Source of the DNA: Prostheceraeus crozeri
Lineage: Eukaryota > Platyhelminthes > Polycladida > Euryleptidae
DNA length: 64,000 bases
Direction of reading: 5' to 3'
Assembly: GCA_907163375.1 (NCBI GenBank)
Contig: CAJQUW010011250.1
Span: 1 to 64,000 of the forward strand
Each line of letters begins with the position of its first letter. Position 1 is the first letter of the stretch. The translations under genes and the position numbers were made by a program. The notes beneath the pieces were generated by a model that was not told the DNA's origin, searched no databases, and saw only the letters and a list, made by a program, of their open reading frames with translations. Shown here piece after piece: positions 11,511 through 19,210 of the stretch.

Positions 11511-11636
11511 ATGTGCTTTGAGTGTCATAGACGTGGTCTTATTAGATACATTTTACTTCTTCGTTGCCATCATATCATTTGTGTATTTTGTCGTGAAAAG
11601 CATCGATGTAATTCTTCATTTTGTAATATGTTATAG
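11511..11636 (+). CDS. Small RING-like zinc-finger ORF (41 aa)
   Basis: From the ATG at 11511 the frame reads MCFECHRRG, then LRCHHIICVFCREKHRC and SSFC. The spacing is C-x2-C-x15-C-x-H-x2-C-x2-C-x6-C-x4-C, close to a RING cross-brace. The open frame extends upstream through the end of the previous gene, so it might be reached by splicing or be a remnant of a longer protein. A second, longer RING-type gene lies at 12721. Function would be ubiquitin-ligase-like if real. It is short and could be non-functional. Confidence 0.4.
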   Translation: MCFECHRRGLIRYILLLRCHHIICVFCREKHRCNSSFCNML

Positions 11637-11670
11637 AACGCTTCCTTAGATGTGTAAATTTCCGTTTTAG

Positions 11671-12219
11671 GCTTCTATCATCATTTTTATGGATTGTGAG
11701 GGTGAACCTGTACAGGAGCTCAGTGCTATTGCTATGAACAATTGGACATATCAGATTGTTAGTGTCTATCATCAACATGCCAACTGCGATCCCAATGTTG
11801 ATCAATGGGCGAGAAAACACATTCATGGACTTAATCTGAAATATTTGCAAGACTATGGCTTTTCTTGTGAGAGTGCTCTTCTTATTGACTTTAAACGATG
11901 GTTAGCTGCTTTCAATGTTATACGCATCTTTTGTAATAATCCTGGTAAGGAGAGGAAAGTATTTCCCAATCTAATCATTGATGATATTTTGCTCCCGCCT
12001 TGGGATAGTAGAGTGAATCAACATTATCATGAAGTCACGAAACGTTTTAAGGATTTGTGTGTTCCTATTTTGTCTGTTCGTTGTAGTAGCTACGTTCATA
12101 ACCAATGCTTCTTTCCTCCTTACCTCAACACTGCCAAAGTCCTGTATGGTTATCATTGCTCGCTGTATGATAGTTATCAGCTGTATCTATTTTATCTCTT
12201 TCAAACCATTGATTTATAA
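11671..12219 (+). CDS. DEDDh-exonuclease-like protein
   Basis: The first ATG is at 11689 (176 aa). A splice-acceptor-like TTTCCGTTTTAG ends at 11670, and from 11671 the frame is open and adds a hydrophobic strand (ASIIIFM), so the true 5' end may be a spliced exon. Motif I is the DxE of MDCEGEPVQEL, and motif III is H-x4-D in HCSLYDSYQL (codons near 12154-12171). These are the hallmarks of DEDDh 3'-5' exonucleases. The middle contains IRIFCNNP, where motif II would be expected. A poly-A signal AATAAA follows at 12242. A nuclease of this type could process element DNA or RNA; the family assignment rests on motifs only. Confidence 0.6.
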   Translation, partial: ASIIIFMDCEGEPVQELSAIAMNNWTYQIVSVYHQHANCDPNVDQWARKHIHGLNLKYLQDYGFSCESALLIDFKRWLAAFNVIRIFCNNPGKERKVFPNLIIDDILLPPWDSRVNQHYHEVTKRFKDLCVPILSVRCSSYVHNQCFFPPYLNTAKVLYGYHCSLYDSYQLYLFYLFQTIDL

Positions 12220-12241
12220 TGCATGCTTGTTACCGTTATTC

Positions 12242-12247
12242 AATAAA
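12242..12247 (+). terminator. Poly-A signal after the exonuclease-like gene
   Basis: AATAAA lies 23 bases after the stop at 12219, in TTATTCAATAAATG. It is the first canonical signal after the left-end genes and could separate them from the capsid block. Confidence 0.5.
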
Positions 12248-12306
12248 TGTTACTATGAGAAGAGTTGTTGTTTTCATGCAATGGATGGGTTAGATAAAGG
12301 GCGATC

Positions 12307-12718
12307 ATGTCTTTCTCAAACGACTGCGGAACATTACGTTTTCATAGGCAAAGTTTAAAAGGAGCTGTTCAAGATTATGTGATAAATTTTCATAAAGATG
12401 AGACTGACATCGAAGCAGTGCTCGATGATGCTAGCACTCTATTTCTAGAGTTAATGAATACATTCTCTGATAGCATTGTCATGGCGCGATTAGTTGCAAA
12501 AAATTAAGTTTAGTCATTTTGGAAAGGAAGAGGTGGAAACTCGCTCTTTCCATTTTACTTCTTATTCAATGGAAGTGGTAGATCACCCCGAAGAATTTTT
12601 TAAAAGACATATGATAAAAATTGCTGAACGTCTTAACGCATTTAACCATCATGGTAGTAGTCTAGTGATTGAAGCGATTTCAGATATTCACATTCAACTT
12701 TCCATAAAGAAAAATTGA
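12307..12718 (+). CDS. Polinton protein of unknown function, broken by one base
   Basis: An ATG at 12307 opens a frame that stops at 12507, and coding-like sequence continues to 12718 in the frame one base on. The switch lies in the A6 run at 12498-12503 (GTTGCAAAAAATTAAG). The protein has an N-terminal helical part (DIEAVLDDASTLFLELMN) and a C-terminal part (FKRHMIKIAERLNAF, SDIHIQLSIKKN). The pattern resembles short uncharacterised proteins I associate with polymerase-bearing Polintons, but I cannot name it. The break could be a real mutation, a sequencing error in the A run, or programmed +1 shifting. Confidence 0.5.
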
Positions 12719-12720
12719 AA

Positions 12721-13044
12721 ATGCAGTGGTACTTGATTGTAGCACAACTGGTTTTCGAGCTATGTCTGCTCACTCTCGAAGTATATTCCTTCTGTACATG
12801 CGTCTATTATTTAGAAAAGGCTAGCAAATTCATATCTTCAAAAAGACTTGCTATAGACATCAGTAACGGTGAAACTATGTGTTGCGATGTATGTAAACGA
12901 AAGGATGGAAATGAAAAGCGCATCTTCAAGAGATGTAAGCATGCTTTTTGTCAACGCTGTTTCATACGTAATTGCATTCAACTTTGCCAATGTAACCACT
13001 GTGATATTGCTCATTTCGAGTGTCACTTATGCCGCAATAGTTAG
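12721..13044 (+). CDS. Membrane-anchored RING-finger protein (107 aa)
   Basis: ATG at 12721 is chosen because it is the first in frame and lies three bases after the previous stop. Residues 3-28 form a hydrophobic segment (YLIVAQLVFELCLLTLEVYS). The C-terminal half is Cys-rich: CCDVCKRKDG, RCKHAFCQRCFI, LCQCNHC, HLCRNS. The C-x2-C ... C-x-H-x2-C-x2-C order fits a RING finger, the zinc-binding module of ubiquitin ligases. Viral RING proteins often modify host factors; for this one that role is only inference. Confidence 0.6.
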   Translation: MQWYLIVAQLVFELCLLTLEVYSFCTCVYYLEKASKFISSKRLAIDISNGETMCCDVCKRKDGNEKRIFKRCKHAFCQRCFIRNCIQLCQCNHCDIAHFECHLCRNS

Positions 13045-13095
13045 TACCTATGCAAATGTGGTAAAGATAGGTTTTAGCAAAGACTAACACGGAAA

Positions 13096-13452
13096 ATGGC
13101 GAAACGTAAAATGACGAAACGTAAAAGTCAAAAGTTTTCTTCAGCCATTCAAGCTCTCCGACGAATGAAAGCAAATCAGCGATACAATGCTATACGACAT
13201 GCTAACGATAAATTCATTTGTGAAATTATTTCTCATGTGAGAAAGTTGAGGACGAAGAAATTAGCACCAAAACAACGAAAGTTACTTAAGCGATATGCTA
13301 CAAAATTACGTTTCATCTCCAATCCTAAAGTCGCCCTTCAAAGAAAGAGGAAAACTCTAACACAAAAGGGCGGTTTCCTTTCAGCAATACTTCCAATGAT
13401 AGCTCCTGCCGTGGGCAACCTATTGGGTAATATCTTTGGCTCTAAGCGTTAA
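13096..13452 (+). CDS. Small basic virion-core protein, Polinton/adintovirus type (118 aa)
   Basis: The protein is strongly basic (MAKRKMTKRK, KKLAPKQRKLLKRYATK) and ends with a Gly-rich hydrophobic segment (GGFLSAILPMIAPAVGNLLG). This layout of basic helices followed by a 'QKGGFLxxxLP' tail is widespread in Polintons and adintoviruses and is compared with the adenovirus core peptide. It probably binds packaged DNA or destabilises membranes. It sits directly upstream of the packaging ATPase, with which its 3' end nearly abuts. Confidence 0.65.
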   Translation: MAKRKMTKRKSQKFSSAIQALRRMKANQRYNAIRHANDKFICEIISHVRKLRTKKLAPKQRKLLKRYATKLRFISNPKVALQRKRKTLTQKGGFLSAILPMIAPAVGNLLGNIFGSKR

Positions 13453-13483
13453 TTATGCAAATGTTGAGTCTCAAAGTAATAAA

Positions 13484-14101
13484 ATGGATTTCAGACTTCA
13501 ATGCGATAAAGTTCTGACTGTATCAGGTCCATCTCATGCAGGTAAAACTGTTTTCACGCTGAATTTATTGGATAAAAGAAGGGAGTTGTTTAGGGAACCT
13601 ATCAATCGAGTGATTTGGTGTTATGGTATTTATCAACCGTCGCTGTTTCAGGAATTGCAAAGTCGCAACTTTATTCGACATGAAGGAATTATTGCAGTGG
13701 ATAAACTTCAGTCTAATGATGTTGTTGTATTGGATGATTTATTAAAAGAAAGTAAGAATTCAAAAGATGTTACAGATATGTTCACTCGCGCAGCACATCA
13801 TAAAAGGTGTTTTATCATCTATATTACACAAAATTTGTTTCCTGATGGAAAAGAAGCTCGTACACGAAACCTGAATACACACTATTATGCTATTTTCAAG
13901 AATCCGCGAGATAAAAGTCAATTTGAAATTTTAGCGCGACAAGTTGCACCCAGAGGATCAAAAGCCTTAATTGAAATTTTTCAAGCAGCTACTGAAAAAC
14001 CATACGGTTACTTATTCATTGACTTTACGCAAGAGTGTCCGGAAGAATTTAGATTTCGAAGTGATATTTTGAAAACTCCCATGATTATCTACAAACTATG
14101 A
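13484..14101 (+). CDS. FtsK/HerA-type genome-packaging ATPase (205 aa)
   Basis: ATG at 13484 is taken as start because the P-loop GPSHAGKT follows 14 residues later; the open frame extends slightly upstream without a Met. Walker A is GPSHAGKTVF and Walker B is DVVVLDDLL. The later segment RCFIIYITQNLF, with the polar residue Q after a beta strand, fits the sensor of FtsK/HerA ATPases. Length and motifs match the adenovirus IVa2/A32-like packaging ATPases of Polintons, which pump DNA into the capsid. The stop overlaps the next start as ATGA (14098-14101), so the two are likely on one transcript. Confidence 0.9.
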   Translation: MDFRLQCDKVLTVSGPSHAGKTVFTLNLLDKRRELFREPINRVIWCYGIYQPSLFQELQSRNFIRHEGIIAVDKLQSNDVVVLDDLLKESKNSKDVTDMFTRAAHHKRCFIIYITQNLFPDGKEARTRNLNTHYYAIFKNPRDKSQFEILARQVAPRGSKALIEIFQAATEKPYGYLFIDFTQECPEEFRFRSDILKTPMIIYKL

Positions 14102-14790
14102 GTTCTTATTCTCGCATGATTGTTATTCCTCAGGATGAATATGTACAATTGACTGCCATGCAGCAAGTAAAGCAACCTCTTGCAAATCAAATGTATAGGA
14201 AAGAAATAGATTATCAGCAAAATGTTCACATCAAAGATCCACATCGTGCTGTATTATTACAATCGGAAACTGTTGAGCAATTGAAAAACTTGAAGAATAA
14301 GATGCGTGACTCTGTATCGACTGCTACACCTTTAGCATCTCGCGCACATGCCATATCTCTTTTCAACAGTATTGAACCCCATCTCAATGTAAATGATAGA
14401 GGAGAAATCATTACAGATGAAAATAAAGTGATTGATGCTTCACGTTATGAAGACTTGATTCAGTATGCGACACGTAGAAAGCGCCGTCAGGGCTATGTTC
14501 CACCTGGTTGGTCATACTTTCTTAAACTATTGAAAAAGCATAATGTACCAAAATTTGCTTTAAATAATGAGACATTGAAAGAACTTGATTCAACAGTGGC
14601 TACTACTCCAATGCCTCAGGCGATGAAAATGCCAACAAATTGGTTTAAGACGTCACCTGCTACATCCCCTCCCACACTCACTAAGCAAACAAGAGGAAGA
14701 ACTCGACGTAGATCTACATCGCCACTAAAACTGGTAAAAGGAAAACGTAAAACAGCTCCTCCTAGGAAATACATGTTCTCAGACTATTAA
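14098..14790 (+). CDS. Polinton structural-block protein of unknown function (230 aa)
   Basis: The start overlaps the ATPase stop by four bases. The N-terminal half is helical and charged (NQMYRKEIDYQQNVHIKD, LQSETVEQLKNLKNKM). The middle has a short conserved-looking core (QGYVPPGWSYFLKLLKKH), and the C-terminus is very basic (TRGRTRRRSTSPLKL, KGKRKTAPPRK). A protein with this position and layout is common in Polinton structural operons. DNA-binding core or scaffold function is inferred from charge only. Confidence 0.7.
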   Translation: MSSYSRMIVIPQDEYVQLTAMQQVKQPLANQMYRKEIDYQQNVHIKDPHRAVLLQSETVEQLKNLKNKMRDSVSTATPLASRAHAISLFNSIEPHLNVNDRGEIITDENKVIDASRYEDLIQYATRRKRRQGYVPPGWSYFLKLLKKHNVPKFALNNETLKELDSTVATTPMPQAMKMPTNWFKTSPATSPPTLTKQTRGRTRRRSTSPLKLVKGKRKTAPPRKYMFSDY

Positions 14791-14791
14791 T

Positions 14792-15007
14792 ATGAAGCAG
14801 ATGTGTTGCTTGCCATGTAATGAGCCGCCAGAGGTGAATGTCGTTGTCACTTGCACTTGCTGCGCGAGCTCTCATAATGAAACCCCTAAGCAATGTGAAC
14901 ACGATCGCAAAACCGCTAAAGCTAAATGCTGCAGTTGTTGTAAATGTAGAAAGGCAAGAAAGAAAAAAGATGAGAAGGAGGAAAAAGAGTCAGCCGTCAT
15001 CGACTGA
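14792..15007 (+). CDS. Cysteine-rich small protein (71 aa)
   Basis: The ORF starts one base after the previous stop. It contains a dozen cysteines in clusters (CCLPC, TCTCCASS, KCCSCCKCRKARKKK) and an acidic-basic tail. Its 3' end overlaps the proposed integrase start (14970) in another frame. Cys clusters suggest zinc or disulfide binding. I do not recognise the family. The overlap means part of the composition could be forced by the integrase frame, but the Cys-rich part lies before it. Confidence 0.5.
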   Translation: MKQMCCLPCNEPPEVNVVVTCTCCASSHNETPKQCEHDRKTAKAKCCSCCKCRKARKKKDEKEEKESAVID

Positions 15008-16057
15008 ACGTTTGAAGTCAATCTATTATGATGTAAAACATCCGGCAGGATTTGCATCTATCAAGAAATTATCAAAGCGAGTGGTCTTCCACAATCACAA
15101 GTGAAACGATGGTTAAAGGGTCAGGCTACCTATACACTCCACAAACAAGCGAAAAAGAAGTACCGCACCCGCCATTATATTGTTCATGACATCGATGAAC
15201 AGTGGCAAGCAGATTTGTGCGATGTTGCCTCCATTTCAAAACATAACTCGGGCAATAATTTTATTTTAACCGTCATTGATATTTTCTCGCGTTATGCGTG
15301 GGCTCAACCTTTAAAAACTAAAGAAGGGAAAGGAGTAGCAAAAGCATTCCAAACAATTTTTCGAGAAGGTCGCATTCCAAAAAGAATTCAGAGTGATCAA
15401 GGAAAAGAGTTTGAAAATCAGCATGTGACAAGATTATTTGAGAGCCATGACATTGAGTTGTTTAGTGTAAAGAGCGCTTATAAAGCTGCACTCGTTGAAC
15501 GTTTTAATCGCACATTAAAAAATCGCTTGTGGCGACATTTTACTGCCAACTTGACACAAAATTGGACAAAGGTTCTACAAGATACACTCCATGCCTACAA
15601 TCACTCTATCCATCGTTCTATTGGACTCAGACCAGTAGATGTAAATGCTGACAATGTAGATAAAGTGCGCGAATCATTCCAACGTAAACGCACTCATGTG
15701 AAAAGTGATGTGAAAATTGGCGATAAAGTTCGTATCTCAAAAGTGAAAAGTGTTTTTGCTAAAGGGTACCTTCCGAATTGGACAGAGGAGGTATTTACAG
15801 TATCAAGGATTAATCAAAAAGACTCTCCGACCACCTACAAGTTGAAAGATTACGATAATGAAGAAATTGAGGGTAGCTTTTACCGCGATGAGATTGAGGT
15901 AGTCACTGAAAGTGAAACATATTTGGTAGAGAAAATCATTCGATGTAAAAAACGGCAAGGTGAAGAATGGTGTCTTGTTAAATGGACTGGTTATCCTTCA
16001 AGTATGAACTCTTGGATGCGTCGTGCCGACATCTTTCATCTAAGTGATCGACAGTGA
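14970..16057 (+). CDS. Retrovirus-type integrase with chromodomain, one frameshift
   Basis: The N-terminal segment (ERLKSIYYDVKHPAGF) is read from an ATG at 14970. The rest is read in the frame that runs to 16057, so one base is missing or shifted near 15055-15065. From the second-frame Met at 15101, the rve core has D38 (EQWQADL), D99 (SDQGKEF) and E133 (LVERFNRTLK). A basic SH3-like region follows (KIGDKVRISKVK), then FAKGYLPNWTEEVFTV. A C-terminal chromodomain lies at residues 274-313 (YLVEKIIRCKK, CLVKWTGYPSSMNSW). It inserts the element's DNA by acting on the terminal repeats; the chromodomain may read histone marks. All three catalytic acids are present. Confidence 0.9.
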
Positions 16058-16070
16058 TTCATGCAAAGTT

Positions 16071-16088
16071 GTAACTAACAATGTTTAG
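16071..16088 (+). promoter_or_regulatory. Probable splice acceptor before the next capsid-block gene
   Basis: GTAACTAACAATGTTTAG contains a branch-point-like CTAAC (16075-16079) and ends in TTTAG at 16088, eleven bases before the next ATG. It suggests that genes of the tight block are expressed from a spliced long transcript. No donor can be assigned. Confidence 0.35.
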
Positions 16089-16098
16089 GGTTTGAGCT

Positions 16099-16554
16099 AT
16101 GAATCCAACTGCCTCATTTTATTCACGACCCTCCTATGTAAGTGGCGGAGGACAAATTTACATCGGCGCTCGCCGCCAACGTGGAGGTAGCATACTTGGT
16201 GCACTGAAATCTGTTGTAGCACCTCTCATATCCAATGTCGGTAGATCTTTAAAACGAAATGTTTTAAGTAATGCCGTTGGCTTTGCTGGTGATGTTGCTA
16301 GTGATCTTTCCAGAGGTAGAAGTTTTAAGAGCAGTTTGTTGAATCGTGGGAAGGAACGCGGTTTAAAAACATTGAAGCAGACCATTGCTGGTGTTACTCA
16401 AGGAAAGAAATCACCTAAACGAATGAATAAAGGAAGGAGGAAACATCGCGGAGCTGGTAAGGTGCGATCTTCAGTCAAAAGGCATTCACGCAAACGTCGC
16501 AGAGGCTCTAATCATTCATCAGGCGCTAAACGACGACGCTGCTATAACTTCTAA
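16099..16554 (+). CDS. Minor virion protein, pVI/core-like, Gly- and Arg-rich (151 aa)
   Basis: The N-terminus is Gly-rich (SYVSGGGQIYIGARRQRGG). An amphipathic helix follows (SILGALKSVVAPLISNVGRSL), then a Ser/Gly region with NAVGFAGDVASDLSRGRSF, and a highly basic tail ending in SGAKRRRCYNF. Polintons and adintoviruses place such a 'GGGxxx...RGGSIL' protein just before the major capsid gene; it is usually compared with adenovirus membrane-lytic or core proteins. The stop is followed after two bases by the capsid start, so they are co-expressed. Confidence 0.65.
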   Translation: MNPTASFYSRPSYVSGGGQIYIGARRQRGGSILGALKSVVAPLISNVGRSLKRNVLSNAVGFAGDVASDLSRGRSFKSSLLNRGKERGLKTLKQTIAGVTQGKKSPKRMNKGRRKHRGAGKVRSSVKRHSRKRRRGSNHSSGAKRRRCYNF

Positions 16555-16556
16555 TC

Positions 16557-17834
16557 ATGGAGTGTAAAACTTCCGGTTTTTGTTTGTTCGATCAACAAGC
16601 CATACAGACAGATATTCTTAGTTCAAGTATTGTAGATTATCATCCTCGAACAGCTGAGAATGCTGGCCCCATTGAATTTGTTATTCCTGGTGGTAGTGAT
16701 GACTACATAGATTTGAGTTATGCGATGCTTGATTTGAGGTTTAGAATTCAGCAAGCAGATGGAACTGCTATTGACGATGCACATAAAGTTGGACTGAACA
16801 ATTTACCATTGACTACATTACTTCGTGATGTTTCTCTAACGATTGGAGAGCAGCAAGTGGAAGGTGGTCAAAGCGATTATCCCTATAAATCATATTTCAA
16901 TCATGTATCACAGTTTCATCCAGCAGCACAAAAAAGTCATATGGAAGCCATGGGATGGTACAGAGATGAAGCAGGAAAATTTGATGTTGAAACAAACAGT
17001 GGCTTTGTAAAGCGATCTGCTATGATTAAAGATAGTAGAGTATGTCAGCTATATGGTCCGCTGAATTTAGACTTCTTTAGACAGTCAAAGTTTTTACTGT
17101 GTAATACCAGCATGCGACTCAAGCTGACATTGAATAAGCCTGAATTTGCGCTGAATGCATTTGCTAAAGTTGACAATTTTAGAATTCATGTGGAAGATAT
17201 TGCACTTTACATTCGTCGAGTAGTACCGAATCCAAGTGTCATTAGAGGGCATGCTGAAGGCCTTAACCGCCAAAATGCCATTTACCCCATTCAGCATACA
17301 AAGCTTCTCACCTTTACAATTCCGAAAGATCAAAAGAGTTTCATGAAAGATGGCCTCTTTCCATCGGAAGCACCGAAGCTCCTCATGGTGGCAATGGTTG
17401 AAAATGATGCATTTAATGGTAATATAAAGAAGAATCCTTTCAATTTTAAACACAATCAGTTAAGTGAAATTGCTTTACGTGTAAATGGTGTGAGTCATCC
17501 TGGTCCACCCTACAAACCAGATTTTGCTTCAGATCAATTTATGCGCAGTTATGTTGATTTTATGGATGTTTTTGGCTTTTACAATACGGATGACACCAAC
17601 GGACTGACTATGAAAGAGTTTAAGAGTGGATATACTATTTATGCATTTGATTTGACTGCTGACAGCGATATTAGTGCACCCTATCGTCAAGCGAACGTGC
17701 CTCATAATATTCGTTTGGATTTAACGTTCAAAAGAACACTACCTGAGACGATCAATGTATTAATTTATGCAGTCTTCGATTCAAATATTGAAATTACAAA
17801 GTATCGTGACGTGATTCTTCAGTATAATCGTTAA
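16557..17834 (+). CDS. Major capsid protein, Polinton hexon-like (425 aa)
   Basis: The sequence follows the family often annotated in invertebrates as F54H12.2-like. It has an early beta-rich block (PIEFVIPGGSDDYIDLSY), the 'LPLTTLLRDVSLTIGEQQV' and 'YPYKSYFNH' region, 'QLYGPLNLDFFRQSKFLL', then 'KNPFNFKHNQLSEIALRVNG' and a C-terminal 'SGYTIYAFDLTADSD'. This family is the double-jelly-roll major capsid protein of Polintons, which builds the icosahedral shell. The frame is intact and its stop overlaps the protease start (TAATG at 17832-17836). No damage is visible. Confidence 0.85.
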   Translation: MECKTSGFCLFDQQAIQTDILSSSIVDYHPRTAENAGPIEFVIPGGSDDYIDLSYAMLDLRFRIQQADGTAIDDAHKVGLNNLPLTTLLRDVSLTIGEQQVEGGQSDYPYKSYFNHVSQFHPAAQKSHMEAMGWYRDEAGKFDVETNSGFVKRSAMIKDSRVCQLYGPLNLDFFRQSKFLLCNTSMRLKLTLNKPEFALNAFAKVDNFRIHVEDIALYIRRVVPNPSVIRGHAEGLNRQNAIYPIQHTKLLTFTIPKDQKSFMKDGLFPSEAPKLLMVAMVENDAFNGNIKKNPFNFKHNQLSEIALRVNGVSHPGPPYKPDFASDQFMRSYVDFMDVFGFYNTDDTNGLTMKEFKSGYTIYAFDLTADSDISAPYRQANVPHNIRLDLTFKRTLPETINVLIYAVFDSNIEITKYRDVILQYNR

Positions 17835-18295
17835 TGAGTTGGTTGACTGCTGACGATATTAAGACTAAAGTGCAGCGTAATGCAGACGAAGCGACGTTGA
17901 AAGCTTTCGATAATGTCTATTCACTCGATACCTTACCACCTGCAGTAAATCACTATCCCATCTTTATTGTGCTAAACACTCATTCACAGAATTTAGGCGG
18001 TGAGCATTGGAAAGCGATCTTTATTGGAGAAGACCGACGTGGTGAACTATTTGACTCTCTTGCTCAACCTCCAAATATACCAACACAGCAGTGGTTGAGA
18101 AAACATACGCGTCAATATCAGCGAAATGAACGCATACTACAACATCCACTTTCATCAACGTGTGGTGCTTTTGTACTGTACTTCATCTTAAGACGTTTAC
18201 ATGTATCTCGATTTGTATCTGTTATTCAAAACTTTTCATGTAATCCATCCTCTAATGAAAAAATGATTTGTAAGTTCTATCATGATTTGAAATAA
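17834..18295 (+). CDS. Adenain-like cysteine protease (153 aa)
   Basis: The catalytic set is visible: H58 (GGEHWKAIFI), D74 (ELFDSLAQPP), Q103 (ILQHPLSS) and C110 (SSTCGAFVLYFI). The seven-residue Gln-to-Cys spacing is as in adenovirus protease (C5 family). The enzyme matures capsid and core proteins during assembly. It starts inside the capsid gene's stop codon, and its own stop lies within a poly-A signal, which closes the plus-strand block. Confidence 0.9.
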   Translation: MSWLTADDIKTKVQRNADEATLKAFDNVYSLDTLPPAVNHYPIFIVLNTHSQNLGGEHWKAIFIGEDRRGELFDSLAQPPNIPTQQWLRKHTRQYQRNERILQHPLSSTCGAFVLYFILRRLHVSRFVSVIQNFSCNPSSNEKMICKFYHDLK

Positions 18296-18326
18296 AAACA
18301 TCATGTTGGAAAAATTGTTTTTTATT
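18291..18326. terminator. Convergent poly-A signals
   Basis: AATAAA on the plus strand at 18291-18296 overlaps the protease stop. AATAAA on the minus strand (18326-18321) overlaps the stop of the TBP-like gene. The two transcripts therefore end back to back within about 35 bases. Confidence 0.7.
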
Positions 18327-19188
18327 TTACAATCCGCTGGGTACGTACATACTCAATGAGATAGTCTAGGATCATATTTGCTTGTACATGAGATTTTAGT
18401 CCAGTAATGATCACTTTACTATTATGAAAGATTGCCACATGCACAGGTAACCAACAACTAATGAGAGCTGCAGGAAAAAGTTCGGGTTCATAACACAAAC
18501 TGTAACTGCTGGTACGAATCTTCAAAAATGATAGACTGTCACTCAATTGAGTAGAGATCACCATATTGTCCACAGTCAGATTCGACATCACACACCTCTC
18601 CCTCTTCCATATCCGACGTAGTAGTCTTTGTAGCTCTAAGCGCATTGACTGCGCGATGAATGAGAAAGGGCGCCGAGAATCTGTACAGTCCCATTTGGGA
18701 AGAGTTGAAGATTCCGTGAATTGTTCATCTTCACCACTAACATTTGAGGACGACCCGGGTAATACTTGCTGTTTGGAAGCTGTTGGTGTAATGTTGTGAG
18801 ATCGATTTTGGTGTAGAGTCTGAAGCGACGGAGAATGTTGACGATGGTGTAGCGATGGCGCTTCATGATGAAAGAATGAGTAAATTGAGCGATGTACCTT
18901 CCTTTTATACTTTTCCCAACTACCTTGATGAAATGTGAAGTTAGTATGAAGTTGGGAATGATAGAGTTGAATTCGCCGATTGTTGACGCGCAACCAGATG
19001 CGATTTCCAATACGTGAATGTCTTTTCATATAGAAGTATTTTAAATCCTTCATGATATGATGTAGAGATTGAAAATGGCGATAAGATAAAGCAAACTCTC
19101 TTCTCACATTTCCAGTTGAATCTTTGAAATAGACGTTTCGATCATGATCCGTTTCAATACGTTGTAGGGAATCTAATTTCCAACTCAT
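18322..19188 (-). CDS. TBP-repeat protein with PC4-like N-terminal domain (288 aa)
   Basis: The C-terminal 90 residues (199-288) read like one repeat of TATA-binding protein: VDNMVISTQLSD, then YEPELFPAALI, then VHVAIFHNSKVIITGLKSH. YEPELFP and the 'IFxxxKVxxTGxK' turn are TBP signatures. Only one of the two TBP repeats is present, so DNA binding as a saddle would need a dimer or host partners. Residues 1-113 form a separate domain (RNVYFKDSTGNVRREFALSY, FQSLHHIMKDL) resembling the PC4/p15 coactivator and paralogous to the neighbouring gene. A Ser/His/Gln-rich linker joins them. Probable role: directing host RNA polymerase II to element promoters. The TBP call is strong, the PC4 call tentative. 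Confidence 0.75.
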   Translation of the reverse strand: MSWKLDSLQRIETDHDRNVYFKDSTGNVRREFALSYRHFQSLHHIMKDLKYFYMKRHSRIGNRIWLRVNNRRIQLYHSQLHTNFTFHQGSWEKYKRKVHRSIYSFFHHEAPSLHHRQHSPSLQTLHQNRSHNITPTASKQQVLPGSSSNVSGEDEQFTESSTLPKWDCTDSRRPFSFIAQSMRLELQRLLRRIWKRERCVMSNLTVDNMVISTQLSDSLSFLKIRTSSYSLCYEPELFPAALISCWLPVHVAIFHNSKVIITGLKSHVQANMILDYLIEYVRTQRIVK

Positions 19189-19210
19189 GGTGCGTGATAG
19201 TCATGTCTGA

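Noticed and set aside
12490..12510. Programmed -1 frameshift at AAAAAAT
   Set aside because: The downstream frame is reached by +1, not -1, so the usual slippery heptamer mechanism does not apply; a one-base change in the A run is simpler.
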